From assembly GCF_003335585.1 (NCBI RefSeq), contig NZ_QBFD01000024.1, positions 1 to 64,000 of the forward strand: a stretch of DNA of 64,000 nt. Reading direction: 5' to 3'. Below the pieces are notes generated by a model. That model did not search any database. It was not told where the DNA came from and worked only from the letters and a program-made list of their open reading frames with translations. The translations under genes and the position numbers were made by a program. Source of the DNA: Sulfitobacter sp. DFL-14 (GTDB lineage Bacteria > Pseudomonadota > Alphaproteobacteria > Rhodobacterales > Rhodobacteraceae). Below, piece by piece: positions 44,830 to 53,516 of this stretch. Positions within the stretch are counted from its first letter, which is position 1. The number at the start of each line of letters is the position of its first letter.

Positions 44830-45913
44830 GGTGTCGGGGGGCCCGCAGCGCGGACGCCGCCGGTTTCTGGGCGGGCTGATTGCCGCCGGGGTGCTGCCCG
44901 TCCCCAGCTGGGCCGATGCGGGATCCCCCGCCTATCTGGCCGCAGGCGCGCGGGCGGACGGGACCTATCTGCTGTGCGGTATCGCGGCGGACCTGTCGGT
45001 CGTGTTCGAAATTCCCCTGCCCGCCCGTGGCCATGCCGCCGCCGCCCATCCGAGCCGACCGCAGGCGGTGGCCTTTGCCCGCAGGCCCGGCACCTTCGCG
45101 GTGGTGATCGACTGTGCGACGGGGCGGCAACAGGCCCGGCTGACCTGCCCCGAAGGGCGGCATTTCTACGGCCATGGGGTGTTTTCGGCGGGGGGCGAAT
45201 GGCTGTTCACCACCGAGAATGATTTTGAGGCCGGTGCAGGGCGCATCGGCATCTGGGACGTTGCCGCAGGCTACAGGCGCCGGGGCGAGATCAGCAGCGG
45301 CGGGATCGGGCCGCATGACATCAAGCGGCTGCCGGGGACGGATATTCTGGTGGTGGCGAATGGTGGCATCGACACCCATCCCGATACTGGCCGGACCAAG
45401 CTGAACATCCCCACGATGGCCCCGAACCTGAGCTATGTCGATCAGGGCAAGATCATCGAGCAGGCCGCGCTGCCCCGTGCCTTGCACAAGAATTCGATCC
45501 GGCATCTTGCGGTTGGCCCGGGCGGAGATGTCGCCTTTGGCATGCAATGGCAGGGCGAGGAGCCGGTCGATGCGCTGGTGGGCAGGCACCGGAGGGGCGG
45601 GCAGATTGCCCTCTTCGACGCCCCGCCCGAAGCGGTGCGCGAGATGCAGGGCTATATCGGCAGTATCGCCAGTTCGCCGGACGGGACCCGGGTTGCCGTC
45701 ACCTCGCCCCGTGGCAACCGGGTGCAGGTCTTTGACACGGGCACCATGGCCCTTTCGCGGGTCATATCCCTGAACGACGTCTGTGGCGTGGCCCCGGCGG
45801 ATGACGGTTTTACCGTGACCACAGGCACCGGAGAGCTGCGGTGCCTGCGCGGGTCGGGCGAGGCGAGGGCAAAAGCCGATCTGATGTGGGACAATCACCT
45901 GATCCCGGTCTAG
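44819..45913 (+). CDS. DUF1513 protein (beta-propeller), Tat-exported
   Basis: The 364-aa protein starts with a twin-arginine signal (RGRRRFLGGLIAAGVLPV), so it is exported folded, possibly with a cofactor. The body has repeated strands typical of a beta-propeller (DUF1513, COG3490), including GGIGPHDIKRLPGTDILVVA and NSIRHLAVGP. No catalytic residues are known. It overlaps the second imelysin stop by eleven bases and ends the operon; mosaic repeat copy B starts five bases after its stop. Confidence 0.88.
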   Translation: MATEVSGGPQRGRRRFLGGLIAAGVLPVPSWADAGSPAYLAAGARADGTYLLCGIAADLSVVFEIPLPARGHAAAAHPSRPQAVAFARRPGTFAVVIDCATGRQQARLTCPEGRHFYGHGVFSAGGEWLFTTENDFEAGAGRIGIWDVAAGYRRRGEISSGGIGPHDIKRLPGTDILVVANGGIDTHPDTGRTKLNIPTMAPNLSYVDQGKIIEQAALPRALHKNSIRHLAVGPGGDVAFGMQWQGEEPVDALVGRHRRGGQIALFDAPPEAVREMQGYIGSIASSPDGTRVAVTSPRGNRVQVFDTGTMALSRVISLNDVCGVAPADDGFTVTTGTGELRCLRGSGEARAKADLMWDNHLIPV

Positions 45914-45917
45914 CGCC

Positions 45918-46226
45918 GCTGACGAAACACCTGAAAACCATGTACCACGTCGCCCGTTGCAATCTCTGATTTCAGGCAACGTTACGTGAGTAAGGTTTTC
46001 GCATGACGCCGTGAGACATCACGCGAAACGCCTTGGCGCATCATGCCGCAAGGGACGACATGTCATACATGACATGTCAAAAATGACAGGTCTTGTATGA
46101 CATGTCTGCAACTGCGGGGAGCAGGGAACAGGGAACAGGGAACAGGGAGCAGACGGCAAATGTGGAAAGCGCAAAGCGCAACGCGCATCGCCTGTGGTTT
46201 CGACGATGGCCTGAGTGGCCTGAGGT
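45918..46226. repeat. Mosaic interspersed repeat, copy B (inverted relative to copy A)
   Basis: Read on the minus strand this copy has the same block order as copy A: CCTCAGGCCAcTCAG, AAACCA, heptamers, ACATTTGCCGtCTGCTCCCTG, TTGCAGACATGTCATaCAAG, ACCTGTCATTTTTGACATGT, CATGtATGACATGTCGTCC, AGGCGTTTCGCGTGA. The paired differences T/C, g/a, c/t preserve the palindromes in the core (compensating changes), for example CATGCATG versus CATGTATG. The left end is followed directly by the DUF1513 stop. Confidence 0.85.
46116..46150. repeat. Heptamer tandem array in copy B
   Basis: GGGGAGC, three AGGGAAC, AGGGAGC form five heptamers here. Copy A has only GGGGAGC and AGGGAGC (minus strand) at the same place, so the array has expanded or contracted by three units between copies. 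Confidence 0.9.
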
Positions 46227-46300
46227 TCAGGCACCGGCCGGAATTTGGGTTGCCCGGGGCCATTCTTGCACGCCGGAAGATGCCTGCCCCCGACACATGC

Positions 46301-46334
46301 AAAAGGGCCGCGGCTCTCACCTCGCGGCCCTTTT
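46301..46334 (-). terminator. Terminator downstream of the Hint-domain gene
   Basis: AAAAGGGCCGCG (46301-46312) and CGCGGCCCTTTT (46323-46334) form a 12-bp stem with A and T tracts on both sides, able to work in either direction. Confidence 0.85.
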
Positions 46335-46398
46335 GCTGACATGGGGATGTCTGTCTTGTCTCTTGGCGGCCCCCTCCAGATGGGTCACGCCGATCAGA

Positions 46399-47082
46399 TC
46401 AACAGGGTGCGGCAGCCCTGGCGCCACGACCGCCTGTGGCCAGCATCCGGTCTTCCATGTTCAGGCATCCGGCCAGAAACGCCGCATCGCTTGGCCCCAG
46501 AACGTCATAGACGGGGGCGGTGCCGTCCAGCAGATTGTCCAGCACCATCCGCGCCACCGGGCAGTGGATCAAGGCGCCGCCTTCGGCATAGATGACCTGC
46601 TCATCGGCAAAGGAGATCACCACCAGTTCCACCATTTCCTGAGGTGCCGCACGGTGGATGCCGCGCACCCCCGCCAGAGCCTGCGCCGGGACCACGGCGA
46701 AGGGATCGCCATAGATATCGGCAGCCGCATCGCTTTCCACCAGCACCCCCTGATCGGCGAGCAGTGACAGTTCGGCACGGTTGTCCAGCGCACCGGCAGG
46801 CACGATGACCGGCCATAGGGCCGGGTTTGTATCGGGGGCATCGATCCACATCATGACGCGGCGCAGATCGGTGATCTGCTGCATGCCGTGGTCAAAGGTC
46901 AGGACGGAATCGCCAACCGCCAGCGCTTCGACAGCGCGCCAGCCCAGGTTTGACGCCACCCGCGTGCCCGCCATCAGACCGTTTGTCAGTGTCGCAAGAC
47001 CGCCGTCATAGGCGCCCGTCATCTCGGGCGTTCGGCGGTTCATCTCTTTTGTCTTCCATCCAAACATTTCATCCATCCCCAT
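46399..47082 (-). CDS. Hint (Hedgehog/intein) domain protein
   Basis: The 227-aa protein carries a Hint-type fold: GTRVASNLGWRAVEALAVGD is the start of the domain with the usual G/A-T-x-V pattern, then SVLTFDHGMQQITDLRRV. The N-terminal residue is not a Cys, so autoprocessing as in inteins is uncertain. Rhodobacterales encode many such stand-alone Hint proteins, often fused to calcium-binding repeats, but none are seen here. Start choice is uncertain: the ATG at 47082 has no clear ribosome binding site and ATGs at 47076 and 47067 are possible. Confidence 0.7.
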   Translation of the reverse strand: MGMDEMFGWKTKEMNRRTPEMTGAYDGGLATLTNGLMAGTRVASNLGWRAVEALAVGDSVLTFDHGMQQITDLRRVMMWIDAPDTNPALWPVIVPAGALDNRAELSLLADQGVLVESDAAADIYGDPFAVVPAQALAGVRGIHRAAPQEMVELVVISFADEQVIYAEGGALIHCPVARMVLDNLLDGTAPVYDVLGPSDAAFLAGCLNMEDRMLATGGRGARAAAPC

Positions 47083-47226
47083 GGTGACACGCCGTGGCAG
47101 GGCGCTGGTGCAGTTGATGGAATCAATTGGGGGCGATTCCCATGTCCGGTACGGGACCGGAAAGCGGCGGAAATCTGGCATTGTCCCCGGTTCCGGCGAC
47201 AATACCGCTGATTTCGGGGGGATTAG

Positions 47227-47323
47227 AGCGTTTCGGGATATGTCTGAATCACTTGTTCGCGGCCTCTCCCTTCGGTCGAACGCGAAAAGTGATGGGGATG
47301 TTTCAGGTTTATCCCGAAACGCT
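47227..47323. repeat. Long interrupted hairpin with AGCGTTTCGGGATA arms (copy D)
   Basis: AGCGTTTCGGGATA at 47227-47240 is the exact complement of 47310-47323. The interior continues the pairing with CTGAATCACTT-TTCGCG against CGCGAA-AAGTGAT. The GCGTTTCG and CTGAAnCA words also occur in mosaic copy A near 20210-20260, so this may be a related short element. It lies upstream of the Hint gene, close to the end of the sulfotransferase gene. Confidence 0.7.
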
Positions 47324-47337
47324 GCAGGCAGCGCGGT

Positions 47338-47985
47338 TCAGGGAAACCGATAGCCGAATCGCGCGATGTCCCCGGCGCAGCAGCGCGCGACGATCTCGCG
47401 CAGGTCCGGGGTGTAGAGGCTTTGACAGGTTTCCGTCCGCGCGGATGTGTTGACATGCGGCAGCTCCAGCCGAAAGCCCAGATGATCCCAGAGCGGTGCT
47501 GCATCCGCCTCCAGATGCTCCAGCCGGATATAGGCGCTGCAGCGTTCCACGCCGGTCACATCGCGCATGTAACGGGCGGCGGGCCAGTCCCGCAGGCTGG
47601 ACTGCAGTGCCGCGTCGGAGAGGAAGCCTGCGAAATCCGTCGATTTTGCCAGATGCACGGCGGGGTGGCCGAACGCCTGTTCGCGCAGCCAGTGGTAATA
47701 GCTGACCACGCGGTCCCAGGGGTTGCGCACCAGGGTAAAGGTGAACATTTCCGCGATCTCTCCGGGGGTGATCAGCCCGTCGATATCCGCAAGGGTGCTG
47801 TGTTTCCACAGACGGCCCGCCGCCTGCACCCCCTTGAGACGCCGCCGCCGCTTTGCCGCCTTGGGCGTGTCGCCAAGCATGATGTCGTCTTTCATCGCCC
47901 GCGCCTCAAGCGCCAGCGCCATGGAGGTGCCGCCCGTCTTGGGGCTGTGGACAAAGATATAGGACCGTCCCCGGCTGATGATCAC
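47338..47985 (-). CDS. Sulfotransferase family protein
   Basis: The 215-aa protein has the PAPS-binding motifs of sulfotransferases: the 5'-phosphosulfate loop HSPKTGGTSM near residue 13 and the 3'-phosphate region LVRNPWDRVVSYYHW near 86. The product would add sulphate to a carbohydrate or other hydroxyl compound; the substrate is unknown. Its ATG overlaps the stop of the EamA transporter by four bases, so they are co-transcribed; a functional link is not evident. Confidence 0.87.
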   Translation of the reverse strand: MIISRGRSYIFVHSPKTGGTSMALALEARAMKDDIMLGDTPKAAKRRRRLKGVQAAGRLWKHSTLADIDGLITPGEIAEMFTFTLVRNPWDRVVSYYHWLREQAFGHPAVHLAKSTDFAGFLSDAALQSSLRDWPAARYMRDVTGVERCSAYIRLEHLEADAAPLWDHLGFRLELPHVNTSARTETCQSLYTPDLREIVARCCAGDIARFGYRFP

Positions 47986-48923
47986 GGGGCTTCACCCGCA
48001 GGCGCGCGCCCCGCCGATATCGGCGTGTCGGAGCGCAGGGCGATGATGCTGCCCGCACAGGCAATCAGCGCCATGCCCGCCAGCGCCAGCGGCGACGCCG
48101 CCTGACCCCAGAGCATCCAGGCCCAGAAACTGGCAAAGACCAGCAGCGAATATTCAAAGACCGCGACATGGCTTGCCTCGCCGATCAGGTAACCGCGCAC
48201 GATCAGCGCAATGCCGATCAGCGAGCCGACCGCCTGTACCGCGAACCAGAACAGCATCGGTGCATCCAGCGGCCCCCAGGACCGCAGGACAAAGCCCGCA
48301 TGCCCCTCGGGCGCGCCGGTGCCGGGGATGAGCGCCATGCCGATCAGGCCGAATACGCCCAGGACACCAAAGAAGCCGGCGCTGAGCGTCAGGGTGCCTT
48401 CGCCTTCGCACCAGGCGCGGGTGGCCACGGCGCCCACGGCATAAAGCAACCCCGCAAGGATCGGCGCGAAGGCCACCCAGTCGAGCGCCGAAGGATCGGG
48501 GCGGATCACCAGAAGCGCCCCGGCAAAGCCGATGCCCACCGCGCACCAGCGGTAGGGGCCAACCTGCTTGCCCTGGAACAGGACCGAGATCAGCACCACA
48601 AAGAGCGGCGAGGTGAACAACCCGGCCACCACCACCCCGATGGGCAGCACCGACAGGCAGCCGAAGTAGATCAGCATTGCGCCGCCCTGAAACAGGCTGC
48701 GCCCGAGCACCGCCCAGGGCCGTTTCGGCCGCAGGCTGCCAAAACCCAGGGCAACCACCGCCGCAAGTATGGCAACCGCCATCAGCGACCGGACAAAGTG
48801 GAATTGCCAGAGCGAGCCACGCTCGGAGATAAAGGGGACGAAATTGTCCGTCAGACCCAATGTCGCCATGCCGCCCAGGACCGAAACTGCCGCCAAACCC
48901 GGCCTGATGCTTTGATTGCTCAC
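47982..48923 (-). CDS. EamA/DMT-family transporter
   Basis: The 313-aa inner-membrane protein has ten predicted helices arranged in two EamA repeats. Typical elements are RSLMAVAILAAVVALGF and the second-half LIGIALIVRGYLIGE. Family members export metabolites, but the substrate is unknown. The start is a GTG at 48923 with AAGGGG upstream; the open frame extends farther with no start signal. It is divergent from the acyl-CoA ligase gene. Confidence 0.85.
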   Translation of the reverse strand: MSNQSIRPGLAAVSVLGGMATLGLTDNFVPFISERGSLWQFHFVRSLMAVAILAAVVALGFGSLRPKRPWAVLGRSLFQGGAMLIYFGCLSVLPIGVVVAGLFTSPLFVVLISVLFQGKQVGPYRWCAVGIGFAGALLVIRPDPSALDWVAFAPILAGLLYAVGAVATRAWCEGEGTLTLSAGFFGVLGVFGLIGMALIPGTGAPEGHAGFVLRSWGPLDAPMLFWFAVQAVGSLIGIALIVRGYLIGEASHVAVFEYSLLVFASFWAWMLWGQAASPLALAGMALIACAGSIIALRSDTPISAGRAPAGEAP

Positions 48924-49009
48924 CCGATACCCCTTTTTTTCACCTTTCCAAAGTCGCCCTCGCACCGCAATACTCAATCCGCCGAAGCGTACCAGCAGGG
49001 AGGATGCAA

Positions 49010-50635
49010 ATGGGTTGGATGCAGGACGAAACGGGGCTTGAAAAATGCCCTGCAAATTATGTGCCGTTGACCCCCCTGTCGCATCTTCAGCGCGCAGCCG
49101 ATGTTTTTGCCAGCCGCCTGGCCGTGGTCTATGGCGATCACCGGGTGACCTATGCGCAGTATCACGCGCGCTGCTCGCGTCTGGCCTCGGCCCTTGCCGC
49201 GCGCGGCATCCGTCCCGGCGACGTGGTGGCAACACTGCTGCCCAATACCCCGGCACAGGCAGAGGCGCATTTCGGCGTGCCCGCCTGCGGGGCGGTGTTG
49301 AACACGATCAACACGCGGCTGGATCTGGGCACGGTGAGCTATATCCTGGCGCATGGCGGTGCAAAGCTGGCGCTGGTGGATACGGAATTTGTGCCGCTGG
49401 TGGAGGCCGCACGGGAGCAATTGCCGCAGAGCAACCTGCAGATCATCGAAGTGACCGATGTGGCGGCGGGCCCCGCGACCGGGCGGCATCCGGTTTATGA
49501 GGATTTCCTGGCCCAGGGCGATGCGGATTTCGCCTGGCAGATGCCGCAGGATGAATGGGAAAGCCTGGCGCTGAACTATACTTCCGGCACCACCGGGCGG
49601 CCCAAGGGGGTCGTCTATCATCACCGCGGCGCCTATCTGATGACCATGGGCACGGTGATTTCCTGGCGCATGGTGCTGCATCCGATCTACATGCAGATCG
49701 TTCCGCTGTTTCACTGCAACGGCTGGAACCACACCTGGATGATGCCCCTGATCGGCGGCACGCTGGTCTGCAGCCGCGACATCACCGCCAAGGCGATATA
49801 TGACGCCATCGCGGATGAGGGCGTGACCCATTTTGGCGGCGCGCCCATCGTGTTGAACATGATCGTCAATGCGCAAGCCGAAGACCGCCGCGACTTTGAC
49901 CACGAGGTCGAGGTCTTTACCGCCGGTGCACCGCCCGCCCCCGCGACCCTGTCCAAGATCGAGAAGCTGGGCTTCAATGTCACCCAGGTTTACGGGCTGA
50001 CCGAAACCTATGGCCATGTGACCGAATGCCTGTGGCGTGCCGAGGATTGGGAGGCGCTGGATCAATCCGCCCGCGCCGCGATCAAGGCCCGGCAGGGGGT
50101 TGCCATGCCGATGATGGAGCATATCACGGTCATGAATTCGCAGATGGAGCAGATCCCGAAGGATGGCAGCACCCAGGGCGAGATCATGATCCGGGGCAAT
50201 TCGGTGATGAAGGGATATCTGAAGAACCCGCAGGCCACGAAAGAGGCGCTGGCCGGCGGCTATTTCCACTCCGGCGACCTGGCTGTGCAACATGATGACG
50301 GCTACATCCAGATTGCGGACCGCGCCAAGGACATCATCATCTCGGGCGGCGAGAATATTTCGAGCGTCGAGGTCGAAGGCGTGTTGATGGGCCACCCGGA
50401 TGTGAACCTTGCCGCCGTGGTGGCACAGCCGCATGAGAAATGGGGCGAGGTGCCTTGTGCCTTTGTAGAACTGAAACCGGGTGCGGTGGAAGATGCGGAG
50501 GCGCTGATCGCCTATGCCCGCGAGACGCTGGCTGGGTTCAAGACCCCAAAGCGGGTGATCTTTCAGGAGCTGCCAAAGACATCGACCGGCAAGATTCAGA
50601 AGTTTGAATTGCGCAAGGCCGCAGCCGCGCTTTGA
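49010..50635 (+). CDS. Acyl-CoA synthetase, DmdB-like
   Basis: The 541-aa AMP-forming ligase activates a fatty or methylthio acid to its CoA thioester. Family motifs are LNYTSGTTGRPKGVVYHH (P-loop), QVYGLTETYGH, SGDLAVQHDDGYI and the final lysine region KTSTGKIQKF. The N-terminus MGWMQDETGLEKCPANYVPL resembles DmdB (3-methylthiopropanoate-CoA ligase) of roseobacters; paralogues with other acids exist. GGGAGG is six bases upstream of the second ATG, so 49010 rather than 49004 is used. Confidence 0.9.
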   Translation: MGWMQDETGLEKCPANYVPLTPLSHLQRAADVFASRLAVVYGDHRVTYAQYHARCSRLASALAARGIRPGDVVATLLPNTPAQAEAHFGVPACGAVLNTINTRLDLGTVSYILAHGGAKLALVDTEFVPLVEAAREQLPQSNLQIIEVTDVAAGPATGRHPVYEDFLAQGDADFAWQMPQDEWESLALNYTSGTTGRPKGVVYHHRGAYLMTMGTVISWRMVLHPIYMQIVPLFHCNGWNHTWMMPLIGGTLVCSRDITAKAIYDAIADEGVTHFGGAPIVLNMIVNAQAEDRRDFDHEVEVFTAGAPPAPATLSKIEKLGFNVTQVYGLTETYGHVTECLWRAEDWEALDQSARAAIKARQGVAMPMMEHITVMNSQMEQIPKDGSTQGEIMIRGNSVMKGYLKNPQATKEALAGGYFHSGDLAVQHDDGYIQIADRAKDIIISGGENISSVEVEGVLMGHPDVNLAAVVAQPHEKWGEVPCAFVELKPGAVEDAEALIAYARETLAGFKTPKRVIFQELPKTSTGKIQKFELRKAAAAL

Positions 50636-50774
50636 CGCGTTCCCGGCCGGCTGCAGCGGTTGCCTGCATGACGACAACCGGGGGGTGCGCCGGAACGGCA
50701 ATGCCGCTGGGCCATTGCCGCCGCCACCTTCGGTGTTAAACTAGGCAAAAAACAAGAGGCAGACCCGCACCCCC

Positions 50775-51788
50775 ATGACCGCGCTCACCAAATATGCCCG
50801 GCTCGAGGCAACCGCGCTGTGGCGCGCCACGCCCGAGGCGCAGCGTCAGGAGGTGATCGTGTCGGTTGGCGATGCGACGCTGGTGATCTCCAACCTCAAC
50901 GACCGGCCCCTGACCCATTGGTCGCTTGCCGCGGTGGAACGGGCCAACCCGAACGAAACCCCGGCGATCTATCACCCGGATGGCGACCCCGGTGAAACGG
51001 TGGAGATCGCGGAAAACGAAACCGAGATGATCGAGGCGATCGAGACCCTGCGCCGTGCGATCACCCGCGCGCGCCCCAGGCCGGGGCGGCTGCGGCTGGT
51101 GGGCATGGTTGTTTCCTTTGTGGTGGTTGCGGCACTTGTCCTGTTCTGGCTGCCCGGTGCCATGCAGGATCACACCCTGCGCGTCGTGCCGGGCGTGAAA
51201 CGCACACAGATCGGGCTTGCCCTGCTCAGCCGGATCGAACGTGTCTCCGGCCCCGCCTGTGCAGAGACCGCAGGGCGCGCCGCGCTTTCGCTTTTGGCAA
51301 ACCGGCTGTCGGCGGGGAAACTGGCGGTCCTGCCGGATATGACCCGCGAGAGCCTGCATCTGCCCGGTGGCTTGATCCTCCTGGACCGCTCGGTGATCGA
51401 GGATTTCGAAGAACCCGATGTTGCCGCCGGTTTTGTCATCACGGAAATGGCCCGCCGGGCGGACAGCGACCCGCTGCGCGATCTGCTGCGGGCCGTGGGC
51501 CTGCGGGAGAATTTTCGCCTGCTGACCACCGGCGATGTCGCCCCGCAGGCGCTGGACCGCTATGCCGAACAGCTGCTGGCCACCCCACCGGCAGCGGTGA
51601 ACCTTACGGCTCAGCTGGAGCTCTTTGCCAATGCCAAGGTGCGCAGCACCCCATATGCCTATGCCCGCGACATCAGCGGTGAAACCACCCTGCCCCTGAT
51701 CGAGGGCGACCCGTCGGCAGGCAAGCTGACAGCCCCGCTGATGTCCGATGCCAACTGGCTGCGCCTGCAAAGCATCTGTGGCGGCTGA
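50775..51788 (+). CDS. Single-pass membrane protein of unknown function
   Basis: The 337-aa protein has a cytosolic N-terminal domain of about 105 residues, one membrane helix at about 108-127 (LVGMVVSFVVVAALVLFWL) and a 210-residue periplasmic domain. The periplasmic part has a helical, protease-like character (LLILDR is absent; GLILLDRSVIEDFEEP, TEMARRADSDP), but an intact HExxH metalloprotease motif is not present. I cannot name the family. It is a separate unit with no operon partner. Confidence 0.65.
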   Translation: MTALTKYARLEATALWRATPEAQRQEVIVSVGDATLVISNLNDRPLTHWSLAAVERANPNETPAIYHPDGDPGETVEIAENETEMIEAIETLRRAITRARPRPGRLRLVGMVVSFVVVAALVLFWLPGAMQDHTLRVVPGVKRTQIGLALLSRIERVSGPACAETAGRAALSLLANRLSAGKLAVLPDMTRESLHLPGGLILLDRSVIEDFEEPDVAAGFVITEMARRADSDPLRDLLRAVGLRENFRLLTTGDVAPQALDRYAEQLLATPPAAVNLTAQLELFANAKVRSTPYAYARDISGETTLPLIEGDPSAGKLTAPLMSDANWLRLQSICGG

Positions 51789-51875
51789 GGCCGGGCTTTC
51801 TCCTTCCCCTTCACCGGACCTGATGGGCGAAGACGGATTTTCTCCCCGCCGCCGGGCGGTCTTTGGGCAAAGAAA

Positions 51876-51904
51876 TGGCCAGCCGGATATTCTCCGACTG
51901 GCCA
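51876..51904 (-). terminator. Terminator downstream of the SPOR-domain gene
   Basis: TGGCCAGCCGGA (51876-51887) pairs with TCCGACTGGCCA (51893-51904) with one G-U type mismatch. Read on the minus strand it is followed by TTTCTTT. It lies 36 bases from the SPOR gene stop. Confidence 0.7.
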
Positions 51905-51939
51905 GGGCAAGCTGCTGAAAAGTTGAAACGCGTTAGGGC

Positions 51940-53289
51940 CTAGTTACGTGCGAAGGCGTCGCTGTAACCGGCCCCTTTCAGGCGGCGCATCGCATTCTGG
52001 ACCGCCTGCGCCGAATGGAACGGACCGGCCTGCACGGTCATATAGGTCTTGCCGTTCCTGCTGTGTTTGCCGATGCGGGCCGCCATGCCCATGCGGGCGA
52101 TGTTCTGCGCCGCTCTCTGGGCATTGGCAGGGTTGCCAAAGGTCCCGATCTGGACAAAGCGCTTGTCGGCCAAGGCCCGTGAGGGGGTTGCGGTGGCGGC
52201 CTGCGGCTGAGCCACCTTGGGCGCGGAGCGCGAAGAATAGACAGGCTGGCGCTTTGCCGGGGTCCGCGCGCTTGCCGGATGATTGCGGATGATCCGCTTG
52301 GTCAGCTGGCCGTTGCGCTGCACGATGGTCACTTCACCCAGGTCCCGGCGCTGCGTCGCGATATCGAGATAGGGATAGACCAGCGGCACAGAGGCCGTCA
52401 GATCCCGCCCGGTGGCCTGGTTGATCAGGCGGCGCGGGACGGTCTGTGTCCAGATCAGCAACATGTCACTGCGTCCGGCAAGGCTCTGCTCTGTCCGGCG
52501 CGGGTTCAAACGGCCATCTTCCCAGACGGTCTTGTAGCCCGGGGGCACGCGCACGTTGTCATAGGTGTTGAGGCGGTTCTGCGCCACATGTTTGGGCACG
52601 ATACGTGTATGCGCCGTGACCTCGGACGTGGTGACAGCATAGCTCCGCGTCCCGCCCGCGGCATATCCCGGCGCGATGATCGGTTCCGCCTGGGGTCCGC
52701 AACGGACCGGGGTGCTGGCAGAGCCGCGCAGGTATTGCTGGGACAGGGACGATGCCCCCCGGCAAGCCGTGGCAACCTCAGCGCTGCGCCGCACCTGGGG
52801 CGCGGGTGCGGGAACCGGGGCGGCGATGATGACCGGCGCAGGTTTGATCCGGGGCTGCGGTTTGGGGGCCGGAGCGGTTTGGCGGACAACAACGGGGGCC
52901 GCCTGACGTTTGCGCTTGGGCGCCGCCACCTTGCGCGGTTTGGGGGCCGGTGCCGCCGCTGCGGGGGCATTGTTGAGGGTGATCTGAACAGGCGCTTCCG
53001 CCGGTTGGGCCGGTGCTGCCGCCGCCGATGCGACCTGACCCGACAGGCTGGGCTTGAACCCGCAGATCGTCTTGCGGGACCGGGTTACGCGCGGAATCCA
53101 GGACACATTGCCGTCAATACCGGCACGGATGAAGACGCAGCCCTGACTGTCAACGTATTGCTTGCCCTTGTAGGAGGCAGGCGGAAACTCCGCCGGTTGC
53201 TGTTGCTGAATCTGGGCATCGACCTGAAGGGCCGCCAGTCCGCCGGAAGCGGCAATAATGGCAATGGCAATCAGTCTAGTAAGCTTCAT
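51940..53289 (-). CDS. Exported SPOR-domain protein
   Basis: The 449-aa protein has a signal peptide (MKLTRLIAIAIIAASGGLAAL) and an extended low-complexity Pro/Ala/Lys segment at about 100-190. The C-terminal SPOR domain (about residues 370-449; RFVQIGTFGNPANAQRAAQN, KTYMTVQAGPFHSAQAVQNA) binds denuded peptidoglycan at division sites. It probably acts in the cell envelope during septation. The start at 53289 is inside a longer frame. Confidence 0.82.
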   Translation of the reverse strand: MKLTRLIAIAIIAASGGLAALQVDAQIQQQQPAEFPPASYKGKQYVDSQGCVFIRAGIDGNVSWIPRVTRSRKTICGFKPSLSGQVASAAAAPAQPAEAPVQITLNNAPAAAAPAPKPRKVAAPKRKRQAAPVVVRQTAPAPKPQPRIKPAPVIIAAPVPAPAPQVRRSAEVATACRGASSLSQQYLRGSASTPVRCGPQAEPIIAPGYAAGGTRSYAVTTSEVTAHTRIVPKHVAQNRLNTYDNVRVPPGYKTVWEDGRLNPRRTEQSLAGRSDMLLIWTQTVPRRLINQATGRDLTASVPLVYPYLDIATQRRDLGEVTIVQRNGQLTKRIIRNHPASARTPAKRQPVYSSRSAPKVAQPQAATATPSRALADKRFVQIGTFGNPANAQRAAQNIARMGMAARIGKHSRNGKTYMTVQAGPFHSAQAVQNAMRRLKGAGYSDAFARN

Positions 53290-53516
53290 CTCGTGCCCCC
53301 ACACAATCCGAATGAGAATATCGGCCAAGGATGCCTCAGCCGGTTCACAGTGTCCAGCGCACATGTCGCCAGCCCTGCATCTTTGACCCGATGGTACGGG
53401 TTTTCCGACGGGTCGCAGCGATGGTGTCAGGCAAAGCGAGCCTGTTCGCTAAGCATTTCCGCCAGAAACCGCAAGTCGGGCAATGCCCGGCCTACGCCGC
53501 ATCAGGTGCACTGGCC

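Larger units (their letters stand above)
45914..46398. other. 485-base gene-free region holding mosaic repeat copy B
   Basis: The gap between the convergent DUF1513 and Hint genes holds mosaic repeat copy B (45918-46226), then the hairpin terminator at 46301-46334. Open frames here are low-complexity products of repeats. No convincing gene seen. Confidence 0.7.

Noticed and set aside
46090..46330. Small coding genes in the repeat-filled gap at 46 kb
   Set aside because: Frames translate heptamer and palindrome repeats into low-complexity peptides.
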